A stretch of 64,000 nucleotides of DNA. Source: Lateolabrax maculatus. Its lineage: Eukaryota > Chordata > Actinopteri > Acropomatiformes > Lateolabracidae. The stretch is taken from positions 13,733,001 to 13,797,000 of the forward strand of contig CM062219.1 in assembly GCA_031216445.1 (NCBI GenBank), in the 5' to 3' direction. A model generated the notes under the pieces. That model searched no databases. It saw only the letters and a program-made list of their open reading frames with translations, and was not told the DNA's origin. The position numbers were made by a program, and so were the translations under genes. Below are positions 23,761-41,071 of this stretch, in pieces; position 1 is the first letter of the stretch, and each line of letters starts with the position of its first letter.

Positions 23761-26700
23761 TCCTCCCAGACTGTTGCCTCTTCCTGTTATTTTTCACAGT
23801 TTATTTTAGGAATTTTTGTTTAGTGCATGTAATGCTGTGTATTATGTACCAGATTATGACACAAAATAAGCGGGTTACCCTGCCTAGAATAATTAAGTCT
23901 GTGCTCCCTCACAACAACTAAGGAGAAATTAAATTAACAATCATGCAATCAAAACACTCATGGCATGGCATTTTCCAGAGGTTTTGAGGAATTACTTTGC
24001 TTTATCGACATGTCAAAAACATTCTTTTACTAGCATTCCTTGATAACAATTTTTTATGCGTTCAGCTCTTCAGCTTTGGCAATGGTGTACACATTTATTC
24101 AGTGAGATGGTACACAGTCAACAAATTTAAAAGCACCTGGCAAAATTTCATAACATGAATCAAAACTTAGCTTCCAGTTGTGCAATAGCAATAACATAGG
24201 GCAGGTTAAGAGCTGCACACAGCCCGGTGGGGCACACATTCCCTGCATGAACCTGGCCTGGCATACTCCAACCTTTAAGAAGAAATATAATGAAATGATT
24301 ATACAGTAATGCAGTGTGTTAATCTTGGCACACAACTTAGTACTCATGTCCTTTTACCAGGGGCAAATAGAATGACTGCGATGGAAGTTACTGAATTGTC
24401 TTCTGGTGAAGTCTCCACGGTAAATTATTTCAAACTGCACCTCCCCATGCCAGCTCTGCTATATTTGTCTACACAATGCCCACTCTACTCTGAAATTACT
24501 TCTACATTTTGTCAGCAACATCTCATGCAATAACTCAGCAGCGGTCTGTGTTTTGTATCGTGAGTGGAACCTATCACAGTGCAGTTTCCTCATATAGCCC
24601 AGCCCAGAAGGCACATTCTTAATCCAGCAGTGATAGCTAGAGGGCAGTGGTTAGAAAGCAGTCCTTTGCCTGAGGGCCACTGGTTTTGTTCATTGAGGTT
24701 TCTGTAAAATGAGAGGAGTGAGACAGATACCCTCATGTCCCTTGACAGGAATTGTCAAGTTACCCTTGTATACATTTGTGCTCAGGCAGATGTGCTCAAG
24801 GGTACAGTTGTGCTTGACAGCTCTGTGTCTGTCAATTTGTGTAACACTTCATCTCCCTGCAAGAGCATTTACAGCCTAAAATGGAAAAGAAATGTATAAA
24901 ACTTTACTGTTCTCTTTAAATAAAGGACTGACATTGTCTCTTGCAGGCACCCACTAGATGGAGGTGTTTCTGAAGGAACTCGTCAGTGAGCATCCATTCA
25001 TTCAAAGCCTAAAAATGTTTGACAGCAGGTCACACACACAAGTCACAACTTACCTTAGCTTTTTTCCCCCCAAATCTCATGGAAATGTTTTTATTTTTTA
25101 TTTTAGATAATTCATATTCAGCATGGAATTTGTGTATTTATGAGAGTGACAAAAACTATTTATTTGTATGTCCAAATGATGACCTCTGGAAAAAAATCCA
25201 TCTTAATGAATGCCTGCCATTACCTTGAGGTAACAAAATCTGAATATGTGGCTAAAACAAAGGTTTAAACCAAAAATATGGTTGACCCAAAAGTCTTTTG
25301 TGAAAATGCACACTATGTTAAACAATACGTGTTCCTAAATATCAGCATTATTTTTGGAGGAGGAAGGGGCCCTGTTTGTTTTGTTTTTTTTTTTCTTTCC
25401 AATTTGTTGCATCACTGCGTCTTTGTGGAAATGTGGGAATTGGCAGGCATCAGCCATTAAGACCCAGTGGGTGCAAATCTATTAACATTCAGACAGTGCT
25501 GCAGCGATGAGAGCTGCTTTGTGCCAGCTGCAGCCTCATGAGGCATGCTCACTGAAACCTCAATAACCAGAGGAACAGAGCTACATCTTCATGTATTTTA
25601 CTTTCACCAATGAGCAGAAGTTGTTCCACCACGTTGAACGGCTTGTCAAGCTCAGTCATTGTTTTCTAACACATTCTTTTGTTTGTATTACTCTTTATGA
25701 AGGATTCCTTTGAGGCACTGCCCCCTGCATTTAAATTCACTCTCTCCCTTTCAGCATATTGTGCCGAGGGTTGGGGAGGTTGGGGAGCTCCAAATCGATG
25801 TGTCACACTTCTGTGCCAGATATTTCTTATTACGAGATTGAATGGAGGGGAAGTTGGAGAACATCAGGAAATGAAAATAGGGAAATATGTAAAACTGTTT
25901 TTCTGGTGGTATGAAATAACTGTCGACTGAGCGAATACACTGTACTTCACACATCACGTTCAAACATATGAGCTGCCCACAGAGCCACAGTAAGCTACGG
26001 ACATACAATATAATAGGCTTCAAAGACAACCCTGTCATATAGATTAGAACATGTAGTCCTTTAATAGGACAGCTACTGTCCTTGGGGAATTCATCTGAGA
26101 TGACTGTGTTGTCAGATATGTCTGTCATCAGCTGTAAGAATCATTTATCTTGATACAGCCACTGGAGTGAAACTAAACTATTCTTATCCTGCTCTGTGAA
26201 CACTCTTGAGAACCCCAGTTTCCACTGTATGTAGTTGACAACTGCAGTCACTGCTTCCTCCTGCAGATTAAGATTTTCCATTGAAGACATAAAATGTGAT
26301 GCATTGTTGTAGACTGAGTATAAAGCAGTTGAACCAGCTCCATCCCAACCAACTACAACAGCAAAATGCTTACTTGCACATAACACCTCAACAATCCAAC
26401 AATATGCCATTAAATCACACTGGAGCAGTTTTTCTGCATACCCAATACTTTCACTTTTGATACTTATACAGCCTAGAATCCATTTTTGCTGGTGTATTTT
26501 TTTTTTTTACACAGGACTTTTACTCGCAAAGGAGTATTTTTGCACTGTGGTTATTGCGATTTCTACTGGAGGAAACCGAACCACACATGTACCAGATCAT
26601 CTGGGATCTACCCATCTTTCACAAGTTCGATCTGAACGACGCCGGCGGCGGCGACGGAAAACGCTGCTCTTACACGGGAGTTAAAAAAAAAAAAAAAAAA

Positions 26701-26840
26701 AATGGATGTATAAAGAGAACTGCAGGAGCGCAGCGCAGGGCCGTGCTGCTGTCGTAAACAGTCGTGCGACGTGTTTGACACATGGATGTATACAGCGTAG
26801 TTAGTAGTGTAGTTCGCCCCGTGCAAAACGCCCTGCGGTG
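23761..26840. other. Intergenic, ccdc74 to crkl
   Basis: About 3 kb of AT-rich sequence with poly-A and poly-T runs. No exon with splice support, RNA gene or recognisable transposon was seen. Short ORFs such as 26141-26410 (minus) match no family I know. GC content and CpG rise from about 26630, towards the crkl promoter. Confidence 0.5.
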
Positions 26841-26941
26841 TCGCGGAAACTTGATTGACACCTCGCTCTCTGCACGGAGGAGGGGGGGGGGGGGGGGGCT
26901 GGGCCGTCCGAGGCCTCGTCAGCCGCCGCCCCCCCCACCCC

Positions 26942-26962
26942 CCGCACGTCAGTGACGTGCGG
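26942..26962. promoter_or_regulatory. 21-bp perfect palindrome with two CRE/ATF half-sites
   Basis: Around the central G at 26952, the left arm CCGCACGTCA is the exact reverse complement of the right arm TGACGTGCGG. It contains CGTCA and TGACG, the half-sites bound by CREB/ATF-type bZIP proteins. It sits inside the crkl CpG block about 1.1 kb before the start codon. Confidence 0.7.
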
Positions 26963-26986
26963 ATCGAAAGCGGGACCTGCCCTCCC

Positions 26987-26997
26987 GCCGCCATTTT
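26987..26997 (-). promoter_or_regulatory. YY1-type site 1 upstream of crkl
   Basis: GCCGCCATTTT is the reverse complement of the YY1 consensus AANATGGCGGC. A second copy lies at 27263-27273. YY1 sites of this form are commonly found just downstream of CpG-promoter start sites. Confidence 0.6.
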
Positions 26998-27075
26998 TTT
27001 TTTTTTTTTTTCCTGTCGGTTCTCTCGCACTCAGTTCTGGTGGCTCGGGTGAGGGGGGGGAACGAGCAGGAGGAG

Positions 27076-27111
27076 AAAATAAATAAATAAATAAATAAAT
27101 CAAATAAATAA
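27076..27111. repeat. (AAAT)n microsatellite in the crkl 5' region
   Basis: About seven AAAT units, with one interruption (CAAATAAATA), inside otherwise GC-rich promoter sequence. Confidence 0.9.
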
Positions 27112-27262
27112 GGGAAAGTACGACGTATACGCCGGGATCCCTCGCGAGCAGAGCCCCCCCCCCCAGCGCGGCACCAGCTCCCGAGACGAGACGAGATGAG
27201 ATGCACGCGCAGGAGACGAGCCGCCGCCGTCCAGTCCTTCGTGGTGTGAAGACGTGTTGCCG

Positions 27263-27273
27263 GCCGCCATTTT
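27263..27273 (-). promoter_or_regulatory. YY1-type site 2 upstream of crkl
   Basis: Second GCCGCCATTTT, 276 bases after the first and also in the CpG-rich block. Two spaced copies may mark two transcription start regions. Confidence 0.6.
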
Positions 27274-28045
27274 TCTCGAGCCGCGCTGCCTCCGAAGCCT
27301 GCTCCGGCTCCGAGACCGGGGGGTTCACAAAACGCATTTCCGTGACGCGTGCCTTATCGTGAGAGCGACGGGAGATCCGGATCGGTCGTGTTTGGCTCCC
27401 GACCCGCGGCCGCCGGCCACCGTCTTTTCTCTCGTTTTTTTTTTGTTTTTTTTCTTTCTCCCCAGACGTGAGGATTTAACGGACAGATAAGCTGAGGCCA
27501 CCCTTTTTCCGCTCTCTTGCACTGACGCTGGCTGGCGGAGACGCGTTACTCGAAGAGACGCCTGGTGTTTTTCTCGGAAGGCGGAACGAAAAAGGGAAGC
27601 TTCATTGATCATTTGGTGCCTCGGTCGGTGTTTGTCGGTCGTAAGTTTTTTTTTTTTTTTTTTTCTCTCCTCTGTCTGCCGCTCAAACAACCGACACTCA
27701 GCCGCTGGCCGCCGGACACGGGATCCACATTATGCCCCAAAGTTGGATCAAGCCAGCCGCAGCCTGTCTCTGAAAACGTCAGGTTGTTTTTTTTTTTTTT
27801 TGGTGGAGTTTTAGTTTTATTTTTTATTTTTAATCCGAGGTCTCCGGAGCCTGCAGCGTATCAGTCGAAAACCTCACGGGGCGACGATTGCCCTGCCCTG
27901 CATCTCCCAAAATCCTCCAATTTGCTGTGATTGGCCAACTCCAACCACGCATACGCGTTTTAACTTATTGCCTAGTCTGTTTTTTGCAATTTTTCCTTTT
28001 TTCCTTTTTTTTTTTATTTGTGGAGCGATATTAACTTATTTTTGA

Positions 28046-34594
<6,549 letters not shown>

Positions 34595-34930
34595 CCTAAG
34601 AGTTCGCCTGGACCCTCTTGCCAGTATCGGCCTGTACCTGAATGTGCTGGCTGTCTCCACCTTTCCCGCCAGTGTCACCACGGTTACGTGCTTGCCTGCT
34701 TGGGGCTGTACAATGATAGCGACCCCTCTGTTGTTGCCAACCGTTGCAAGGCTTTCTGACTGTTTACAGCTTTGGACATTGGATCCAAACTAAAACCTGA
34801 CCCCACTTCTCCCAGTTCCCTTTTCCCATGTCTTGGTCCCAGGCTGGGCAGTGTTTTTGCATTAGTGTCCTTTTTCATTTCCAGATCACTGGGCATCAGT
34901 GTGAGTGTGTATGTGTGTGCGTATGTATAA

Positions 34931-34979
<49 letters not shown>

Positions 34980-36890
34980 CACAATAGATATTTACCACAT
35001 TAGATCATAACATGTCTGTTTTTTTTTTTTTTTAAATTTGATTTCTCTGAATATTATGTTTGGAGTCTTGGGGACTTTAGAACGTGTTGGTGTGTGTTTG
35101 TTTTTGTTGATGTGAGGATATTTGTACGAAGTAGGGACAAGCAATGTCCCTATGGACTTGGGAGAGCACTGAGGCAATGAGGAGCTAACCAGCCAGTCAA
35201 ATGTTATTTCTCCAAACAATCAAGTCACTGTTGTACCTTAACCATCACACAAGCGCACACACACACACGTACACACACACTTCTTGGCCATGAGTTCTTC
35301 AGGTTGGCAGGTTTTTGATGTGTATGTGATGTGTGACTGGAGTCGGGAGGAAGCGGGACAGATGGGTTTGTGGAGGATCTAGCTTATAACGTGACATAGA
35401 TCCCATGGTCCCATCCACGCCTCAACCTGACACGAGTCTGGCTGACAAGACTTATTTATCTTTTGTTAATAAGACATGACACGGCCATGTGATTTAATCC
35501 TTTTCTTATTTGTGCCACATGATCAACAATAGTTTTTTTTTTTTTGGTTCTTTATTTTTTTATTTGTGACATGGAGAAGATGTATGGTAAAGGGGTAACT
35601 TTGCATGTCCACTTGGTACCTCTCTTTACTGTCCTTCACATTATTTTGAACTAAAAGGACATTGCTTAGAGATTAGCAGGGTTTTTTTTGGTTTTTTTTT
35701 TCTTAGTGCCATCAGCACCAAGCACTATAAAATATATTTCAACTTTCTGCATAGGAGTGCAAAGCTTTGAACAGGTTTTCAAGAGTCAAATAGCGACGGC
35801 AGCAAGGCCAGCACTTCCCACAAGCATCTGACTACAAGGCTCGCTAAAAACGCAGTGTGGGCGCGAGGACTGAAGGCTTTCCACTGAGGTGAGAAACTCC
35901 ACTCTCAGTGGCACAGGTCAGGAAAAGGGGGAAAATGTTTCAGCAAGCCAATGAGATCCCATCAATGCCTTTTGTCAGAGAGTAAGATAAATGCATCTTT
36001 TAGCGCATGCAATCCCCTCTCTAACCATATGTTCTTAATGTCATGTTACACCTGTCAATTTAGAAGTTCAACCAGCTGCTTTATTCCTTAAATATTTGGT
36101 CTGTGCACAATTTGCGTCTCTCTTTATGCAAGCAGACTCTATCAGAGTAGTGGAAAGCATCGTTGTTCATGCTGCGCCGCAACTGATTCTATTTGATCAG
36201 TAGGAGCCAACGATTTAACAGTTGTGCAAGCAGCGCTGACCCCTAGATCTCTGCTGTAAAAAATGAACTATTTCACCCCCGCCTCTCGCTCAGAGTAATA
36301 TTGTGCAGCTTTTAGTTTTATCCCTTATTTTTTTTTTTTTTGGTTTTTGTTTATAGTCAGCTATTAAATCAAGCATTTTTTGTTCAAATAAGTGATGTTA
36401 TTAAACAAATGTACCTACGGTGACATTTACAAAAGGGAAAAATGCCTGCTGGTTGCCTCTGTGCATGACCTCTTGGCCGGGGAGATGGTTCTACCCAGCC
36501 AAATGCTGCTTAATGTCATTTATTTCCTTATTGAATAAAGGTTTCTCTTATTTGAATCCCTCCTGGTCTGTGCAAACAAACCAGCTTGGGTTTTCCTCAT
36601 CAACCTTAATGAAATCTACTAATTAAGCAATACGCCCTGATTATTTCCTTTCTTGAGGTGAACTTGCTTTTTCTCATGCTTCTGAGTTTTGTAATGGCAT
36701 TAACAGTATTACTGTGCTCTCTTCTCATCTTCTAGGAAAGCCTGTCTTTTACTTAAGAATTCAAAATTGTGCCTTTTATTTTCTTATACCATTTACATGT
36801 GTTAATATTTCCCATGGTTAACGCCTGTGCTGGTATTGACCCTTTATGTACAGAACAAGTAAATAAAATTTACGTCTACTTCTTTAAGTT
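34595..36890 (+). other. crkl: crkl 3' UTR with two poly(A) signals
   Basis: Follows the TGA at 34592-34594. Poly(A) signals AATAAA at 36534-36539 and 36862-36867 suggest two nested 3' ends. A (GT)n microsatellite occupies 34931-34978, and T-rich runs occur near 35023, 35535, 35680 and 36330. No ORF here has family support. Confidence 0.65.
34931..34978. repeat. (GT)n microsatellite in the crkl 3' UTR
   Basis: About 24 dinucleotide units with GC interruptions at both ends, roughly 340 bases after the crkl stop codon. Confidence 0.95.
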
Positions 36891-38016
36891 GCTCCGTCTG
36901 GCATCTCTGTCCTCTATGTTGTCTTCTTAACACAGATGGCCGGGTGTGGGTGTTTGCAGCAGCCTGCCGTCACAGGTTGTGTATCTAGAGCACAGGACAG
37001 TTGCCCCTGCTCTAATTTTTGACAGTTCCAGTTTTGATTCTGGCTGCGCCCAGGAGAAAGGAAGCAATTAATGAATTTTAATGAAGCGCTAATAAAAGAA
37101 TGTCAGCCGACCTAGAGGTGGGGGAATGGAAAACTTTTCAAGGACAATGTTTCAGATGGGCATGTTCCATGACTGTCGGTTCAGCACGTTTCAAGGCAGG
37201 CAACAAACAACACAAGTGTAAGCCAGTGGGTCCTGAAGATGTTGATATGATATTATGTATGTGGCAGAGGATTGGGTTCCTTATGGGAAACGGGGCTTTG
37301 GCTTAATGTAAGAGGATTCAAAGCGTTCCCAGTGACCCTTCGCTGGGACTTTGGTGAAGCATATGTGAATATGCTACATAATGCAACTGCTCCCATGTGT
37401 TGGAGCCGTGGGCGTACGTGTATCTGTAGTAAATGTATAATGACCGCAGAATGCTACCATTCTACACAGATTGCAATTGTCCTCATGACATGAAGCATGT
37501 CTTCATACACGTCAGAGACTGCTCACTCATTGATGCAGCAGCCTAGGAAAATCTGATGGATAACATCACCACCATGTTATCATTAGAAGAAGACGTAGTT
37601 CTACATTTTGAACATACATTTTTGAGAAAATTAAAAACACTAACAGATGAAACTCGTGGCAGAGGATTTATATAACTTCTTCTAATCTTCTCGTAAACTT
37701 CACTCATTTGTCTCCGTTTACATGCAGTCATGTATAACCTCAAAGTGTTTGGACTTGCGCCAATTGTAAGACGTTTTAGGTTCTGTAATTTCACTTAGGT
37801 TTTCAAATTATTGCTTTTTAAAACTACTCTACGATTGGAGAAATTGTGTATTTGGGTCACTCTCTGCCTTGTGTTTTGTGTGTTCAGTGTGTGCCACAGT
37901 GTGTTAAACTGCCATTAAAGTCAGTCGATGTCTGGACTGTGATAGGCTCAGTGAGAATGACGATAATCAATCAAACTGAGCCGAGCCTGACCTCTCCTCA
38001 GGGCACAGTGTATGTC

Positions 38017-38017
<1 letters not shown>

Positions 38018-38047
<30 letters not shown>
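38018..38047. repeat. (TG)n microsatellite
   Basis: About 15 units of TG between crkl and the T-box gene. Confidence 0.95.
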
Positions 38048-38051
<4 letters not shown>

Positions 38052-39764
38052 GGATGTGTGGCATGGTCGATGAAGGCCTTCCTACAGTCCATTACAGCCA
38101 CCGCCCTCAACTAGCTATGATGGCAGCTGCCATGCTGTAGAGTATATGGTGCACAGTGAATGTTCGTTGTCTAATAATATGAAGACAAATGATTTACATA
38201 AAAACAGTACTATAATTTACAAAAAACATGTTGTCACTGATGACCAATGTAGTTGATTTAAATGCATAAAAATATTCAGAAATCTACATAATCTTCAAAA
38301 TCTAAAAACCACTGCCAGAGGCATTTGAACGTGCATCTTTCTTGTTTTTTGGTTGGACTGAACCCACCACCTGTCTCTTTAAGCCCCCTGTTTTGTGTTT
38401 TTTGAGCTATCACTGACTTTAGAGCTGCACCAAATCTTACACAGAGAACAACTGACACCATCAGGTTGTTCATAATGTTCATCAAAATTGTGCTAATGAA
38501 CACGGAGTCTAACATTTAGACATCGATAGTTTGCATGTTACTTTTCATCAATTTTGTCATTGAACCAGTGTGTAAATATGTCCCGGAGCCCCCAGTGCTT
38601 TATCCATCAGTTGTTAGTAAGCAGTCCTGATGAGAAAGATGTAAGCCCATGAATTAATCAGCATGGTAAATGGCACAGTGAGGCTTGGAATAGCTTGTAT
38701 GTCCTCCATTCACCTTATTCCAGTAACTGCCAGTCCGTCATATCAAGCCCTCTAATTTAATAAGCCTTTTGTGCTTATTGATATTAAACGAACAGTGGAG
38801 GACATTTTTTTGCTTGAACTGACATTTTTTTCTTAAGATTGTTTCAGTTACCTCCGTTTTGATATGAGGTATAGAACAGAACTCATGGACATCAGTTGGC
38901 TCTGGTAAAATCCTTGACTAAATAACTGGACTAATTGAGCCCATCTGTGGTGTATAATTCATTTTTATAGCAAGGTGAGAGGAATCCAAGATGGAGCTAT
39001 GAGAGTGACCCAGATGACCCGGGCTACCTCGGGAAGACCTGGAGGTTAAAAACCACCAAGCTGTAATCAGAATGTCACACTTGGAAACTTCCTCACAGCC
39101 AACATGTCTGGTGTTAATGAGGTGTCCTTTGGAAACACAGTGACTAAAACCATATCTTCTCCAGGTTTGGTACCATTCAAGCCTTGGCCTTCATGAATGT
39201 ATTTTTTGCACAAGAACACGCCAGTTGATGTGCTCTAGAAAATTCATTTGCAGTGTGTGCTCCCTGAAGCTTTCGAAATGTCCCAGATATGGCTTCCCTC
39301 TCTCTCGTAAAACATTTACAGCACAGACGTCCCTGCCTTCTGCTGGGGAAACTATGCCAGACTATGATGGTAATTCCACACTAGCTGTCTGTCATCACTT
39401 TATCAGGTCAGACTCACTGCTCCCGGACAGCCTCTCACTGCTCCGTCGTTATCGCTCTTTCTCGCCCCCTAAATAGGCTGTTGTCGTGTAATGCTCGTGC
39501 TCAGAGGCTTCAGATATGGAGATGAAGACACACTTGGTGTTCTTGTGACATTTAATCAACTGTACTCGCAGATGTAGTAGAACGACGGATTGCCAGAGCA
39601 GCTGGGGCGTGATCCGACAGAGAATCTGTCATATAGCCTTGTTTGGGTTCATTTGAAAGTGTGTTGGACAATAGAGAGCTGTGTGTTCATCTGTATTTAT
39701 CCACACTAGCAGCACGGCCCTATGGATGGCAATGACGGTTGGTTGGTCGATTCACCACTTTGGT

Positions 39765-40235
39765 CCAGACTGAAATGTCTCAACAACTGTTAAATGGATT
39801 GCCGTGAAATTTTGTACAGACATTCACGATCCCCAGAGGATGAATCCCAATGAGTTTGGTGATGCGTTTGGTGAGTTTTCCACAACAGTTCATGGTTTTA
39901 ACGTATCCAGTGGATTATCTCAACATCTATGAAATGGGTTGCCACAAAATTTAGATGGTTTCATGGTCCCCAGAAAATGTATCTGAATGACTAATTTTTA
40001 TTTTTATTTAGCACCACCATGAGGTTGACATTTGTGGTTTTGAGTCAAATATCTCGACAACCATTGGATGGATTGCCAAGAAAGTTCCCAGAGATATTCA
40101 TGTTCCCCTCAGGATGAATTCTTTCCACTGTAAGTATGTCAGCATGAAGATGATAGCAATCTTGGTTAAAGCACCAATGTACAGAAATACAGCCGCACTA
40201 ATGTGGCTGTAGACTCTTAGTCTTGTTTATGGATT
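39765..40235 (+). repeat. Dispersed teleost repeat with tandem internal homology
   Basis: The phrases TCAACAACTGTTAAATGGAT, GTACAGACATTCACGATCCC, then AAATATCTCGACAACCATTG, GATATTCATGTTCCCCTCAG and the end GGCTGTAGACTCTTAGTCTTG match a repeat found throughout percomorph fish genomes. Three diverged repetitions of the (CAACA..TGGATTGCC..AAATTT) unit are visible. Recognised from memory; no coding capacity remains. Confidence 0.7.
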
Positions 40236-41071
40236 TGTGCCTCACACTCAAATGTATTCAGCACCACCCATCCCAAAAAAAAAAATACAGATTGGCTGTA
40301 TGTCCTTAATTTAAATCATAATATCTAAAATCATTCCCGAATGCCTCACAGGTACGACAACTCATAACAACTCATTCTTGTTCATCTCCATTTATTGTGA
40401 TAAAACTCTCCTCATTATCTGAACACCAATATACAATTTTGTCACTTGCAGATACTGATTCTGACACACTATGACCTGATATGATCCGACCATATCATAT
40501 CTGATATGACTCTAAAACAATATGGTTTTCCACACAGTTTGAGTTTGAATAAATGTATATTTTGTAATGCATAATCGTTTTTTTCTCCGCCATTTTGTCA
40601 TTTTTATACTAGGAAAAACCTTTTCAAAAAACATTTGATTACTCAATATGATACCCCAACAGCCTTATTAAAGGTGTGTTACTGCACAACTGGGTATCTT
40701 TTTTATCACACTTGCATATTAAATTTCATACTTATTTCCCAGCTGACTGACTCAATATATATCCTGCATCTCAAAACACATAGTGCTTAACACAGACAAC
40801 TGTGGAAGCTGAAACTGAACTAGGATGTGTGTGATCAAGGTTATGAATCTCCCCTTCAGATGAATATGATTTTGTCGAGTGAGAAAAATGAAAGTGAAAG
40901 AACATAAAATACAAGCTCTTGAACCTTTATACACAAGTATACACTTTGAACACAATCTACTGGAGTGGCCTATCAGTCTGTTGCTGGTCCAATCATAATA
41001 ACAGCATTCCTGCAAGGCTTTAGTGGGTTTTATCCTCCATCAATGATGTCACCATAGCAAAGGATCAAAGT

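Larger units (their letters stand above)
36891..41071. other. Intergenic, between convergent crkl and T-box genes
   Basis: No exon is supported. The stretch contains a (TG)n microsatellite at 38018-38047 and the dispersed repeat at 39765-40235. The mixed-composition block around 37050-37320 does not look like simple repeat. The T-box gene's poly(A) signal on the minus strand may be the TTTATT at 40391-40396, which would give a 3' UTR of about 700 bases. Confidence 0.45.

Noticed and set aside
26141..26410. 89-residue minus-strand ORF between ccdc74 and crkl
   Set aside because: No family resemblance, no adjoining exons in phase, AT-rich intergenic context.
26801..27337. Long minus-strand ORF (178 residues) opposite the crkl CpG island
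   Set aside because: Open frames are expected by chance in GC-rich DNA; the translation is low-complexity (Pro, Lys, Arg runs from homopolymers).
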